DNA of 64,000 bases. It comes from Pseudoips prasinana (lineage: Eukaryota > Arthropoda > Insecta > Lepidoptera > Nolidae). Made by a program: the position numbers and the translations under genes. The notes beneath the pieces are model-generated. The model had not been told where the DNA came from and made no database searches. It saw only the letters and a program-made list of their open reading frames with translations. Position 1 is the stretch's first letter. Each line of letters begins with the position of its first letter. The DNA lies in NCBI GenBank assembly GCA_951640165.1, contig OX621257.1, forward strand, positions 12,597,201-12,661,200. Direction: 5' to 3'. Of the stretch, positions 1 to 10,823 are shown piece after piece.

Positions 1-308
1 ATTACAACTAGGGGTGCGGGTGAACCGCAATACCTATACACCGTGCCAAAAATACCCTGACATTCTTTAGACCCTAGTACCGTAAAAAGTACTACACACA
101 CATAAACACCATTCTACCATACAATAAACACTAGCTAAATAAAATACTAGACGCTCAGTTTGCCTAGAGAGCTTAGATTAAGCCTTAGTACCGTGGGAAC
201 GAAATGTATGGCACCTACACGTACTACCGAGAGCTACAAGAGTGAACAGTTCAGCAGAGAAAAGTGACTCACGCATACTAAGTCTACCTCTTTACATCTC
301 TACTAGAA

Positions 309-783
309 TGTCCTGGTACATTATTCACACAGGACCATCTGATCCCAAACTAAGCAGAGCTTGTACTGTGGAAACCAGATACCTGATATACAACATGCAT
401 ATACTAACTTTCTTTTGTAAATACATATAGATAACTAGCTGTGCCCCGCGGTTTTACCCGCGTTAAACTTTATAAATTATCACAGCTCCTCCCCCGTAAA
501 TTATAGTGTAATAATATGTACTTAGTACTTTTTGAGTTTAGCCCGGACATACATAGAGACAAAAAGACAAAAATTCTAAAAACTATATTTTTGGCTTCGA
601 TATCGAATGTAGATCACGCCCCAAATATCCTTTTAAAAAAAATATTCAATGTACAGTTTTGACTTTCCTACTAGTTTATTATATGTATAGATAGATTAGA
701 CTCAGACCCGGGCAAACAAACATGTTCATGCACACAAATATCTGTACCGGTTGGGAATCGAACTCACGACGTGGCTCTTAAAT
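309..783 (-). repeat. tRNA-derived SINE (family S1), split by a Helitron-like insert
   Basis: On the minus strand the right part (about 690-783) carries the tRNA-like head with a B-box-like GGTTCGATTCCC relative. The left part (309-434) carries the tail that recurs throughout the window (CATCTGATCCCAAACTAAGC on the plus strand). The internal stretch 435-691 is a Helitron-like repeat that separates the two halves. Intact copies elsewhere (49.0 kb, 54.7 kb) show the halves belong together. Confidence 0.7.
435..691 (-). mobile_element. Helitron-like non-autonomous element, family A copy 1
   Basis: Read on the minus strand it begins TCTATACATATAATAAA and ends in a CGCGG-GTAAAA-CCGCG hairpin, then CTAG. 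TC start, 3' hairpin, CTRR end and no target duplication are Helitron hallmarks; the family resembles the Lep1-type elements of Lepidoptera. It is slightly shortened relative to copy 3 (1126-1443). The superfamily assignment is inference from termini only. Confidence 0.65.
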
Positions 784-965
784 TAATACGTAATAGATTT
801 TTAAGAAACAATATTTCAGTTGCATCTCGACATTAGAAATTTTGCGATTATACATCTCTGTGCCTCGGAGATCATGTACAATCGACGGTCCTCTATGTGA
901 ACTTTCTTTGGCCGTGTTGGTGTGAGGTTCGCATTATGAGAGCCTAAAAATAGACTGTGTAGTTG

Positions 966-1082
966 TACATTCGCACACGGCCATCTGATCCCAAACTAAG
1001 CAGAGCTTGTACTATGGAAACCAGATACCTGATATACAACATACACATACTAATTTTCTTTTGTAAATACATATAGATAACT
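966..1082 (-). repeat. SINE S1 tail fragment
   Basis: Near-duplicate of 309-434, with the same break point into the Helitron-like terminus. This indicates a duplicated SINE + Helitron composite rather than two independent insertions. Confidence 0.65.
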
Positions 1083-1125
1083 AGCGGTGCCCCGCGGTTT
1101 TACCCGCGTTAAACTTTATAAATTA
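1081..1125 (-). mobile_element. Helitron-like family A, isolated 3' terminus
   Basis: Only the ~45-bp hairpin + CTAG end is present. It abuts directly the complete 3' terminus of the next copy, giving two consecutive Helitron 3' ends in the same orientation. Confidence 0.6.
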
Positions 1126-1443
1126 CTAGCTGTGCCCCGCGGTTTTACCCGCGTTTAATTTTATAATTATCACAGCTCCTCCCCGTAAGTGATAGCATAA
1201 TAATATGTAGCCTATATGTTGAACCGACCTCTTAGTAATATTCATGCAAAATTTGAAGTAAATCCATGCAGTACTTTTTGAGTTTAGCCCGGACATACAT
1301 ACAGACAAACAGACACACAGACAAAAATTCTAAAAACTATATTTTTGGCTTCGATATGGATTGTAGATCACGCCCCAAGTATCCTTTAAAAAAATATTCA
1401 ATGTACAGTATTAACTTTCCTACGATTTTATTATATGTATAGA
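1126..1443 (-). mobile_element. Helitron-like family A copy 3 (near full length)
   Basis: About 318 bp from the CTAG/hairpin end to the TC...ATACATATAATAAAA end (minus strand). It contains the recurrent internal segments TACTTTTTGAGTTTAGCCCG and a CAGACAAACAGACA tract. No coding capacity. Confidence 0.65.
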
Positions 1444-1788
1444 AGATGGTCCTTGTGATAATAATAATAATATCTATAATAAAATAAAATCAAAATATTT
1501 TTTTCTAAAGTCGAGTTAAAAACGAGCTTGTAAACCGTTAAAACACTTTAAAACATGATTGTGTTGATAGAGTAATTGTAGCTACATGTTGCAAAATTTA
1601 AAACAACTATTCTAATTATAGATATTTGTTTTAATTTTTAGATTTTGTTTTTCCCTGTAGTTAAATTTGGTAATTTGTTTATTGAGGTATTCAAATTGTA
1701 CGCAGTCCTTTTATACAACATGTAACTTAATTAACGCACATCCTGAAAATAGTTTATTCAGAATCGATTACTGAATCGATTTATATAA
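1444..1788. other. AT-rich spacer, no gene seen
   Basis: No ORF or domain. It includes, at about 1715-1780, a short motif (TGTAACTTAATTAACGCACA) that recurs near 9480 and, inverted, near 12850. Confidence 0.5.
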
Positions 1789-2105
1789 TCTATACATATA
1801 ATAAAATCGTAGGGAAGTCAAAACTGTACATTGAATATTTTTTTTAAAGGATACTTGGGGCGTGATCTACAATCGATATCGAAGCCATAAATATAGTTTT
1901 TAGAATTTTTGTCTGTGTATCTGTTTGTCTGTATGTATGTCCGGGCTAAACTCAAAAAGTACTGCATGGATTTACTACAAATTTTGCATGAATATTACTA
2001 ATAGGTCGGTCGGGAAGGCTACATATTATCACGCAATCACCTACGGGGGAGGAGCTGTGATTATTTATATAATTTAACGCGGGTAAAACCACGACGCACA
2101 GCTAG
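1789..2105 (+). mobile_element. Helitron-like family A copy 4
   Basis: Plus-strand copy from TCTATACATATAATAAAATC to ...GCACAGCTAG followed by T. The terminal hairpin is degraded (ACCACGACG instead of ACCGCGGGG). It is in opposite orientation to the copies at 0.4-1.4 kb. Confidence 0.65.
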
Positions 2106-3139
2106 TTCCGAATAAATGAATATCAGGCGCGCCAAGTCGCGGGAAACAACTATTCTTGTGTATAAAATGGTATTTCATTTATCTACTGAATAACACGAAC
2201 TCTCGAAAACTTCTTAATCCATGGAGCTGAACTTTGGTAGGTAGTATTAGGAGACGACAACTAAGAACGGATTTTGCGACAAGGCTGCTAAGCTAAGCTA
2301 AGTGTAATATGCGGTTGAAGCTGTGTATACTAGGTAGTATATTATATAAATGTATGTGGGATTGGGGGACTCGAAGATCTTCTTAAATTAAAAAAAAGAC
2401 GTGTGGCAGTCGGAGACTGCCGCGGTAAAGCTATTGCATAGCATTTTTTATCAACTTATGCAATTATAATTATTTATTTATTTTATAATACTGCATTTGT
2501 GATAATAATAATAAAATGAATGTATATAGAGAACTCATTTTCTTAAACTATTTTTTCGTGACTTTCTTCATTAATAAATGCACTTTGTTTATTCATATTT
2601 AAAACACTTTGTACACAAATTATACGAGTACAGATATTCACTGTTGTACGTAGATAATAAATACCTATACACCTATATACTTTCTCACAAACAGCTGATT
2701 ACGGTAGTTTTCCAATACAACCAATGCCACCTAAAGGCGGGTTGCTGAACTAAAGAGTCAAGCGTGATATTTCAAAAAGTCATTAAAAGTTCTGGTATTT
2801 ATCGATAGATGGCGGTCGGAGTGGGGGGTGTTAGGTTTTTTTCGTTACGGAATTTCTGGATTCGGTCCCCACGCTCAAGGCCCGCGATAGAAGCTATGCA
2901 ATAGCTGAAAAAGTCTTCATATAGGTATTTTTCTATTTTTATTCTTGTTCAACATAGTGTTCAACAGTTCCTTCCATATCGTGAACTTCGTTCAAATCTC
3001 CGTGTCTCCTTCCGTCCCGCGCACACAGTCACTCTTTCCTTATAACACGTAAAACTATTAAACCGGTTTCTCACTACTGTTTACACTTAAACGTGGCACG
3101 AATTATATAAAATCCTACATGTATTTATATAAATCTGCT
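2106..3139. other. Non-coding stretch with a short inverted motif
   Basis: No ORF with recognisable domains. GCTATTGCATAGC at about 2430 and its complement at about 2896 sit in opposite orientation about 470 bp apart. The surrounding blocks (GCAGTCGGAGACTGCCGCGG; GGTCCCCACGCTCAAGGCCC) are GC-richer than the flanks and look like remnants of a repeat. Confidence 0.4.
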
Positions 3140-3355
3140 GTGTGGTGACGGCGTTGAATATCAGAATACCATCACCCCATCTCATCCCGTGGGGGGCGTA
3201 GAAGTGGACCCGTGGGAACATCTACTAGAGGTCAGGCTGCGATCACCAACCCATCTGCCAAGCGTAGCGAATATGGCATATCACCCCATAATTATTCTTG
3301 GGGGAGGCTTGGCCAACAGTGGACTTCTTACGCCTGTAATGATTGATTGATTGAT
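3140..3355 (+). repeat. Non-autonomous repeat with RTE-like tail
   Basis: The body (CATCTCATCCCGTGGGGG...) recurs at 6975, 15984 and, inverted, 46838. The end reads GGGGGAGGCTTGG...GTGGACTTCTTACGCC and then (TGAT)n, like the 3' end of the RTE LINE in this window (GGAGGCCTTTGTCCAGCAGT). This suggests mobilisation by RTE machinery. Confidence 0.55.
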
Positions 3356-3483
3356 ATTAGATAAGGAATTGAGTTAGAACACTACACCATCGACATTTTT
3401 GGTCAAAATCTATCCAACTAGGGATCAGACAAGAGTCTGGTTTGCGTACCCAAGTACTCAATTTGAAAGGTTAAGTTGGCTTC

Positions 3484-3592
3484 ATCATCATATCAGACAA
3501 AAGACGTCCACTCATGGACAAAGGCCCCCCAACGATCTCCACAATAGCCGGTCCTACGCTGCCCGCATCCAGCGGCTTCCTGATGTTGTCTC
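3484..3592 (-). mobile_element. RTE LINE 3' end fragment
   Basis: About 110 bp matching the extreme 3' coding/tail region of the RTE copy at 16.8 kb, beginning on the plus strand with CATCATCATATCAGACAAAA. Too short to code for anything useful. Confidence 0.7.
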
Positions 3593-3593
3593 G

Positions 3594-3842
3594 TCCCAGA
3601 GTTGGCTTGGTTGTAGATACTTGCCTTTCAGGCCGCAGGTCGTGGGTTCAATTCCCTCCCAGGACAGATATTTGTGTGCATGAACATGTCTGTTTGTCCT
3701 GACTCTGGATATAAGTATGTATTTACAAAAGAAAAGTAGTACTCTTATATGTAGAATATCAGTTATCTGGTTTCCATAAAACCAGCTCTGCTTAGTTTTG
3801 AATCAGATGGCAGTGTGTGAAACCAGGGTAATATTATATTAT
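3594..3842 (+). repeat. SINE S1, nearly complete
   Basis: tRNA-like head with A-box-like TTGGTTGTAGATACTTGCC and B-box GTGGGTTCAATTCCC, then the family body and the shared tail ending near GATCAGATGGCAGTGTGTGA. It directly abuts the RTE fragment. Confidence 0.7.
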
Positions 3843-3973
3843 TATAAAAAGATTTTGCACAAATTTTACGTTTTTTTGTTGTGTGGCGTTGTTGTGTAAG
3901 CAGCTAGCTGTGCTTATGTATGCCATTATATTTCTTAGTGAACGAATAAAGTATTCTTTGTCATATTATATTA

Positions 3974-4064
3974 AAAAAACTCAAATTCCTCCGTTAAAAA
4001 CAACTACACTACTAGTAGTAGTAGCAGTAGTGTAGTTGTATTTAACGGAGGAATTTGAGTTTTT
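3974..4064. repeat. ~90-bp foldback (near-perfect palindrome)
   Basis: Arms of about 38 bp (AAACTCAAATTCCTCCGTTA and its complement TAACGGAGGAATTTGAGTTT) flank a short AGTAGTAGTAGC loop. Likely a foldback/MITE remnant. No coding content. Confidence 0.7.
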
Positions 4065-4085
4065 AAAGTTAACAAAAAAATAAAC

Positions 4086-4718
4086 AAAAATACTGGCCAA
4101 GTGCGAGCGGCACATGAAGGGTTCCGTAGCAGCAAGTATTTCAGATGATTAAATTATAGCAAATTGCGGTTTAGACGTATTAAAAAAAAAACTACTTGCT
4201 AGATCTCGTTCAAACTAAGTTTCGTTGTTAGTTTCCATGTAATCATATATTGTATGTAATGTACATCATATATTTTTTTTAGTTTTATCATTCTCATATT
4301 TTAGAAGTTACAGGGGGGGGGGGGTCACTCATCTTACCACTTTGGAAGTGTCTCTCGCGCAAACTATTCAGTTTAGAAAAAAAATATATTAGAAACCTCA
4401 ATATGATTTTTGAAGACTTATCCATAGAGATCCCACATGTATGGGCACGATGAAAATTTTTTTTTTGCGTATCAGTTCTATGTATGGCGATCGCCTAAAT
4501 TATTGTTCTTTTTCTATTTTTGGGTAAAAATCTGAATGCAGTTCACAGAATACATCTACTTACCAAGTTTGCACAAGTTTGCAATAAAATATAAATAAAG
4601 TACGGCTCTTATAGTTTCGGAAAAAAGTGGCTGTGACATACGGACGGACAGTCAGACAGACAGACATGACGAATCTATAAGGGTTCCGTTTTTTGCCATT
4701 TGGCTACGGAACCCTAAA
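4086..4718. repeat. Interspersed repeat bounded by GGGTTCCGTA / TACGGAACCC
   Basis: It starts near CTGGCCAAGTGCGAGCGGCA and ends near GGCTACGGAACCCTAAAAA. Short inverted GGGTTCCGTA boxes occur near both ends, with a (GACAGACA)n tract and an 11-12 nt poly-G run at about 4312. No ORF. Looks like a common lepidopteran non-autonomous repeat; class not determined. Confidence 0.5.
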
Positions 4719-4839
4719 AACTATACAGAGAAGGCTTATTCCCCAACCCAACTCAACTTTATCCCATCGGATTGTGAGGTTGTGAGGGCGAGGGAATATA
4801 TCTGTCTGTGTCATTCGTGCACTATATGATGTCCTACCT

Positions 4840-5060
4840 GTTGGTTTAGTGGTTAGTTACCCTGACTGTTACGCCGGAGGTCGTGGGTTCAATTCCCACC
4901 CGGGACAAATCTTTGTGTGAAGAACACGATTAATTGTTCTTTGTCTGGTTGTAATGTGTATTTAGGAATACATAAGTATGTTTATCAGTTGTTTGGTTGC
5001 CATAGTAAGGCTTTGCCTAGTTTGGGATCAGATGACAGTGTCGGTCAGTAACACTATATA
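4840..5060 (+). repeat. tRNA-derived SINE with a different head (S5)
   Basis: The head shows TTGGTTTAGTGGTTAGTTAC (A box) and GTGGGTTCAATTCCC (B box). The 3' part (GTTTGGTTGCCATAGTAAGG ... TTTGGGATCAGATGACAGTG) matches the tail of S1 and S2 copies. Confidence 0.6.
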
Positions 5061-5144
5061 AAGCCTACTCTTAAGTGTACTGGGATTTGTTGAACTTCCC
5101 AACACTCATTCATTCGTCACACAGAGATTTAGACGGTGGAGTTT

Positions 5145-5395
5145 TAGACGGTCACCGTAGCCTAGTTGGTAGTGCTCCTGCCTTATAAGCTGGTGGTCCT
5201 GGGTTCGAATCCCGGTAAATGCTAATATTTGTGTGATGAGCACGAATATTTGTTTCTGAGTCATGGATGTTTTCTATGTATATAAGTATTTATCGATCTA
5301 TATAAGTATGTATATCGTCGCCTGGTACCCATAGTACAAGCTTTGCTTAGTTTGGGGCTAGGATGATCTGTGTGACATTGTCCCTCGATATTATT
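5145..5395 (+). repeat. tRNA-derived SINE family S2
   Basis: Head CACCGTAGCCTAGTTGGTAG (A box) and GGGTTCGAATCCCGG (B box), a middle body, then the shared tail (CCATAGTACAAGCTTTGC; TTAGTTTGGGGCTAGGATGA; GACATTGTCCCT). Other copies are at 6523-6745 (-) and 13942-14178 (+). Confidence 0.75.
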
Positions 5396-5774
5396 TAAAG
5401 AAATTTCCCTTCTTACTTTGTCATTGAAAGCGCCATTGAACGAAAACCTCAAGAAATCCCTGCACAATGGTTGGGATATCATTTAATACTTCCTGTATTG
5501 AATTCTATTCTGTCCTCAGACTGGGAATCGATTTCGTTTGTAAAGCGACGTAGCTCTCGGGTTTATATAAATCCAGCTGTATTATTACAAAGTTAAACAG
5601 TTCAACAGTATTATTATTATAATTTGCCATCGTGGTTCAACAGTTCTTCATTGGAATGCATTACTTCTCGAAATCAGGATGGCCAATAGTCGCTTCTCAT
5701 TTAAAAGAAAGTTCGAGAGCATAGCCTTCGGAAATTCTAAGCAGAAACCCCTCGGTTATAAATTTATTATTATA
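5396..5774. other. Non-coding spacer
   Basis: No domain, RNA or clear repeat identified. Confidence 0.4.
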
Positions 5775-6097
5775 CTAGCTGTGGCCCGCGGTTTTACTCG
5801 TGTTACATTTTATAAATTATCACAGCTCCTCCCCCGTAGGTGATAGCGTGATAATATGTAGCCTATAATGTTGACCCCATCTGTTAGTAATATTCATGCA
5901 AAATTTGAAGTAAATCCATGCAGTACTTTTTGAGTTTAGCCCGGACATACATATAGATAAACAGACATATAGAACAAAGTTCTAAAAGCTATAATTTTGG
6001 CTTCGATATGCATCGTAAATCATGCCCCAATATATCCTTTTCAAAAAATATTCAATGTACAGTTTTGACTTTCCTACGATTTTATTATATGTATAGA
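5775..6097 (-). mobile_element. Helitron-like family A copy 5
   Basis: A complete-looking element: CTAG + GC hairpin at the left (plus-strand) end and ...TTTTATTATATGTATAGA at the right, ~323 bp, no ORF. Confidence 0.65.
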
Positions 6098-6520
6098 TGA
6101 TCGGATTGAATAGTGTAGTATAGTATTTTATAGTACCTATAGTTTAGTGTTATATAGAATAGTGTCGTATGTATTCCATTGTATAGTATTTTATAGTATT
6201 GTATAATCCAGTTTTTTTACATTTAATGTTTACCTTATGATCTGTGCATCTACCAAGCTCTCTCTGCACCACTCTAAGGTTGACTGGCAGAAAATGCCTA
6301 GGGCATTAAGTCCGCCTTTGTACAATTTTATATACATAAAGTGATAAATAAATAAAACAGTATATGAGCCAGCCAAGTCCTGAAGTTGTTATTTAATTAA
6401 ATCCATTTCTAGTATTTCATGAGACCATTATCTCGTACGTGGTTGAAGCCTTAATGAGCTTGCAGTGTAATAGTTTCTCTTTACAGAATGTTTCCGCAAC
6501 GGCTTGGTATAATAATAATA
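6098..6520. other. AT-rich spacer with TATAGTA-type low-complexity sequence
   Basis: About 6105-6210 is built from degenerate ATAGTGTAGTATAGTATTTT units. Nothing else recognised. Confidence 0.4.
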
Positions 6521-6522
6521 TC

Positions 6523-6745
6523 TAGGGACAATGTCACACAGATCATCCTAGCCCCAAACTAAGCAAAGCTTGTACCATGGGTACCAGGCGACGATATACA
6601 TACTTATATAGATAGAAAACATCCATGACTCAGAAACAAATATTCGTGCTCATCACACAAATATTTGCACTTAACGGGATTCGAACCCAGGACCACAAGC
6701 TTCGTAGGCAGGAGCACTACCAACTAGGCTACGGTGACGGTCAAT
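6523..6745 (-). repeat. SINE S2, near complete
   Basis: Inverted copy of the 5145 SINE. The plus strand reads GGGACAATGTCACACAGATC ... GGATTCGAACCCAGGACCAC ... CCAACTAGGCTACGGTGACG. Confidence 0.75.
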
Positions 6746-6974
6746 TAAAAAAAAAATAAACTTTTTTTTAAATTCGAATTCTATTCTAACTTTAAAACCT
6801 ATGTCCAGCTATTTTATAAGAATGACCAGGGTTTTCTATCTTCGCAAAAGAGGTTAATTTTATAGGAGGGCAAGTACTATTATTACAGTATTATGTACGT
6901 AACATTTGATACTGACAACATTGCATATAATTTAACTTTTTAACTTTGGCTTATAATAGTGTCATGAACTATGT

Positions 6975-7450
6975 TTCGATGCTATGTGGTTGACGGCATA
7001 GAATACCGCCACCTGTTCTCATCACTTTTGGGGCATAGAAGTAGTCCCGAGGGTACATCTATCAGATATCGGGCAGCAGTGTTTCTCTGTATACTATGAC
7101 TATTATACTGCGATCGTCTGTCAAGCGTGGCGATTATGGCATATCCCTCCATTATGATGGACACAACTCTTTTGTTGACGGGTCCGTGGCGTGATTGCCA
7201 AATGCTTGCTTTTCACACCGGAGGTGGTGGGTTCGATTCTCACCCAGGATAGATATTTGTGTCCATGAACATGTCTGTTTGTCCTGAGTCTGGGTGTAAT
7301 TATCTATATAAATATGTATTTACAAAAGCAAAGTAGTATATGTATTATATCAGTTATCTGGTCTCCATAGTACTGGGATCCCAGGATATCCCAGGTAATC
7401 TTTTGGGGAGGCCTTTGTCAAGCGGTGGACGTCATTCGACTGACATGATG
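6975..7450 (+). repeat. RTE-tailed repeat interrupted by SINE S1
   Basis: The body of the 3140-type repeat occupies 6975-7165. A SINE S1 copy (7175-7380) with head GTGGGTTCGATTCTCACCCA intervenes. The RTE-like tail (GGGGAGGCCTTTGTCAAGCG, then GACATGATGA) resumes at about 7392-7450. Confidence 0.55.
7175..7380 (+). repeat. SINE S1 nested in the RTE-tailed repeat
   Basis: Begins GGCGTGATTGCCAAATGCTT, with B-box-like GGTTCGATTCTC and the S1 body (GTCTGTTTGTCCTGAGTCTG). Truncated within the tail after GGTCTCCATAGTACTGGG. Confidence 0.65.
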
Positions 7451-7736
7451 AACTATGTTTCTCTTTTACATTACTTTCGTCCATAGATGGAGGTGTTTAT
7501 TAAATTGGTTAAAAACCTTAAATCAGAAGATAAATACTGTTACTAATTTCTTCCTCGCGCTGGCGCTTCTTTATAACTCATGTTACTCACCCCTCTATAA
7601 AGCTTAGCATTAGTGTAAACGGTGACAGAGTTTCATAGCTTAGCTTTCAAATTCTCGCAGCATAGCTGTATAGGACATCTATGGTAGAAAAGCACCCTTA
7701 TGGTTTGGTCTAGTCTAATAACAATATAATCCTAGC

Positions 7737-8045
7737 TGAATTTCGGCAACGGCGGCCAGTCTCCACTAGCCATCTGCGTGAGACCAACACAGGGGCACTT
7801 TCAATAGAAATACCATCTCTACCATGATCCAATGAGAAGACTACCGACACGACCGAAAAGATAAACGCTTTTCGTGCTGTCTGAGGCACGGGGGTGTAAT
7901 ATCGCCAACTCCCAGACTTAAGCCTGATTCCGTTAAATTATCTTAACAGAAAAATACCAAAATCACTTTTGGCCCGACCCGGAATTTGAACCAGGGCCTC
8001 CTTATCTGCGGTTGAACACGCTACCGCTAGACCAACGAGGCACAT
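7737..8045 (-). repeat. tRNA-derived SINE family S3
   Basis: Inverted copy of the family best seen at 26757-27135. The minus strand starts TGTGCCTCGTTGGTCTAGCG (A box), then a B-box relative (GGTTCAAATTCCGGGTCGGG), and ends in the GGCCGCCGTTGCCGAAATTC-type tail. Confidence 0.75.
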
Positions 8046-8578
8046 AGAATAATAGCTTACCAGATGTAAGACTACGAGTTGAAAGAATTCCCTGAGTCAT
8101 CGTTGACAATTGGATTCGTTCAACGTCTAGTCAAAGAAAAAAGAAAGATCTTAGAACTAAATTACAAACAAATCAATGAAAAACATCAAACAAGATAAAA
8201 ATGCTGAAAATAAAATCACATTAATCTAATTCGGTGGTCTCAGACGAAACGTAACTTCGTTGATAATGGAGACATTTGATATTCAGTGGTATCCGGACCG
8301 GATATTGTGATATCAGTGGCCAGTGTATGTTGAGCCGAGGATAATATCCCTCCACAAATAAACGTATTTCTGTGATATAACATTAAATCGCTTCAACATT
8401 TGGGTACGACTGCCTCATTGTCTGAACAATAGGGTGTTCAAACACAGACGATGACGGTGTTTCTTTCCAAGAGACTTTTCCGCAGCCAGGAGTTAGGGAG
8501 TGAACAATGTCTCGGAGACCATGGTAAGGTGATTCTGTTCCTCATCTATTAATAATAAATTTTTAAAATGTTTGTGTT
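8046..8578. other. Non-coding spacer
   Basis: No gene, RNA or repeat family recognised. Confidence 0.35.
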
Positions 8579-8773
8579 TCTTACACTAATATTATAAAGG
8601 CGAAAGTTTGTGAGTTTGGAACTGTGTCAGTGTGTATGTTTGTTACTTCGTCATATCTAAACGGCTGGAGCGATTTCAATAAAATTTGGCATGGAGTTAG
8701 CTGACACCCTAGATTAACACATAGGCTATAATTTATAAAGTTTAACGCGAGTTAAACCGCGGGGCACAACTAG
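8579..8773 (+). mobile_element. Helitron-like family B copy 1
   Basis: It runs from TCTTACACTAATATTATAAA to GGGGCACAACTAG followed by T. The 3' hairpin (GCGAGTTAAACCGCGGGGC) resembles family A, but the body is different and contains GTTTGTTACTTCGTCATATC. No ORF. Confidence 0.65.
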
Positions 8774-9601
8774 TATTATATGAATTATTAAAAATAACAC
8801 AAAAATTAAATGTACAACAAAGAGTTATTTACTCGCTTAAGCATGTGTATGATTGTTTGTGTTTAGGAATGGAATCATTTGTGTGAGTACGTAAATAAGG
8901 ATGGACAATTATTGTGATGATGAATCTTCCGTCAAAGTTTGTAGAAAATGAACTTCATGGTAATCTAAACATAAATTGTGTTAGTGGCAGGAGCCGGAAG
9001 CGAGTTAAACTGAACTCAGTTAGCGCCTAAGTAAATAATAATTTTCGTTCTTAATTGTTTCCTTAAATTAACCAATTTAATGCGGACTTTTTCTTGATTT
9101 TCGTTCTTGATTTAACCGGTTAATTGGAGTGAATCTAATCGTTCCCATAAGAGCCATCTTTAACTGCCAATACACACCAATACTTAATTTAATTTTAATA
9201 CGAGACAAATATTTAATATGCATTTGACTTACAGGTAAAAAAGAATTAAAATGTACCAGCAACAGTTGGAGCAACAATTAGAAGAACACGAAATTTTTTT
9301 TGCACATATAAGTGTAGAGTCGTCTTTTCGTTTATGAATCAAACGTAGACCTATAAGTATAACTGTTACGACAGTACCACAAAACTTATAAAACCTTTTT
9401 TCATGTAAAAATAGTTGTTTCTTATGGTGTTAGCTATCAACGGTGCGTCGTTGTTAGTGTTTTACAAGTATTATATAACATGTAACTTCATTAACGCATA
9501 TTCTGAAAATAGTTTGTTCAGAATCGTTTACTGAATCGATTTATATCATTTATAATATAATTATTGTTTTATTCTTAAAATATTTAAAACTACGGAAATT
9601 G
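8774..9601. other. AT-rich non-coding stretch
   Basis: No domain seen. A motif at about 9475-9545 (ATGTAACTTCATTAACGCAT ... GAATCGATTTATAT) matches about 1715-1785 and is repeated inverted at about 12838-12870. Confidence 0.4.
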
Positions 9602-9661
9602 TTGTCATCTTTTCGTATAGCTATTTTCCCGTTAATATAAGTTACAATTTTATATCTATAA

Positions 9662-10822
9662 TTACAATTTTATATCTAGATTCAGTAGCCAGTCCCTTGC
9701 CTCGGTTGTAAGCGCAAGCAGGCCCTCAAGTCCCCCTGAGAAATGTCTTATGGGGCACTCTTCGACAATGTGCGCAATGGTCTGGTCTGGTGCTCCACAG
9801 TCACAGGCTGCTGATGGTATGAAACCCCACTTTTGAAGGTTGTGGTTGCATCGACCCACCCCCGTTCGTATTCGATTGAGAGTGACCCATATCTTTCGGC
9901 TTTCTTTAAAACCAGTGGGGGTTTTGGTGGGGTCTATGTTAGAGATGCACCCCTGGTCATGCCAGTATTTTTTCCACTCGGTATCGACATCGAAGGTTTT
10001 GTTACTTTGTAGGTAGGGGTCGGACCAGATAGGTCTGCGAGATTGGAGGCGCATACGTGGGAGGTTATCTAGAGTCTTTCGTATGGGAAGCATCTGAGCT
10101 GCAGCCTTATTCCATTCAAGTGAAGCGGCGAGTGTTCTCCTAATCGGTGGAGGAGCGATGTTTGATAAAACCGGGAGCCATTGTGTTGGTGTTGGTTTCA
10201 AGCTGCCACTTACAGTTCGCATTGCCCGGTTGAGTTGGACGTCAACTCTATCAGTATGTGCACTTCTGTACCATACGGGTGCACAGTATTCTGCTGCGGA
10301 GTACACGAGAGCTATTGATGAAATACGCAGAACGTCAGCACGGGCGCCCCATGTCGTACCCGCGAGCCTGTTGATGAGGTTGACACGTGTCTTAAGTTTT
10401 TGACCCAGATCTTCTAAGTGGCTTTTATAGGTTAGTGAGCGGTCCAGTTTTACTCCTAGATATTTAGGGCTGAAATTATGACGTAGTTTCTGACCGCAAA
10501 ATTCGACATCAATCTCTCTACGTGCAAGGCTGTTTGATAGGTGGAATGCTGCTACTTCGGTTTTGGAAGGATTAGGGCAGAGTCGCCACTTTGTGTAGTA
10601 GTCCTTCAAGGTTTGAAGATCCCGAGTAAGTGCAGCTTCACCGGTTCCAAAGTTCTTCGATTGTGTAGTGAGTGCGAGGTCATCGGCGTACAGAAATTTA
10701 TCGCACTCGGTTGCAGGCATGTCGCAAGTGTAAATGTTAAACAGCAGAGGCGCTAAGACCGATCCCTGGGGTAGGCCGTTTTTTAGAAGTCTAAACTTGC
10801 TTTCTCTATCACCCAGTAACAC
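9662..10822 (-). pseudogene. LINE ORF2 segment: RT catalytic half + C-terminal domain
   Basis: 386 codons open. GLPQGSVLAPLLFNIY is near residue 14 and the active-site FLYADDLAL near residue 45. The thumb region follows, then a C-terminal motif NRIRTGVGRCNHNLQKWG and the cluster CDCG...H..EECP. The N-terminal boundary is the frameshift, not a real start. A second, diverged relative occurs at 15000-15837. Confidence 0.8.
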
Positions 10823-10823
10823 T

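Noticed and set aside
5150..5230. tRNA gene-like A and B boxes
   Set aside because: They are the head of a SINE repeated elsewhere; the sequence after the B box does not close a tRNA cloverleaf. The same applies to all other SINE heads in the window.
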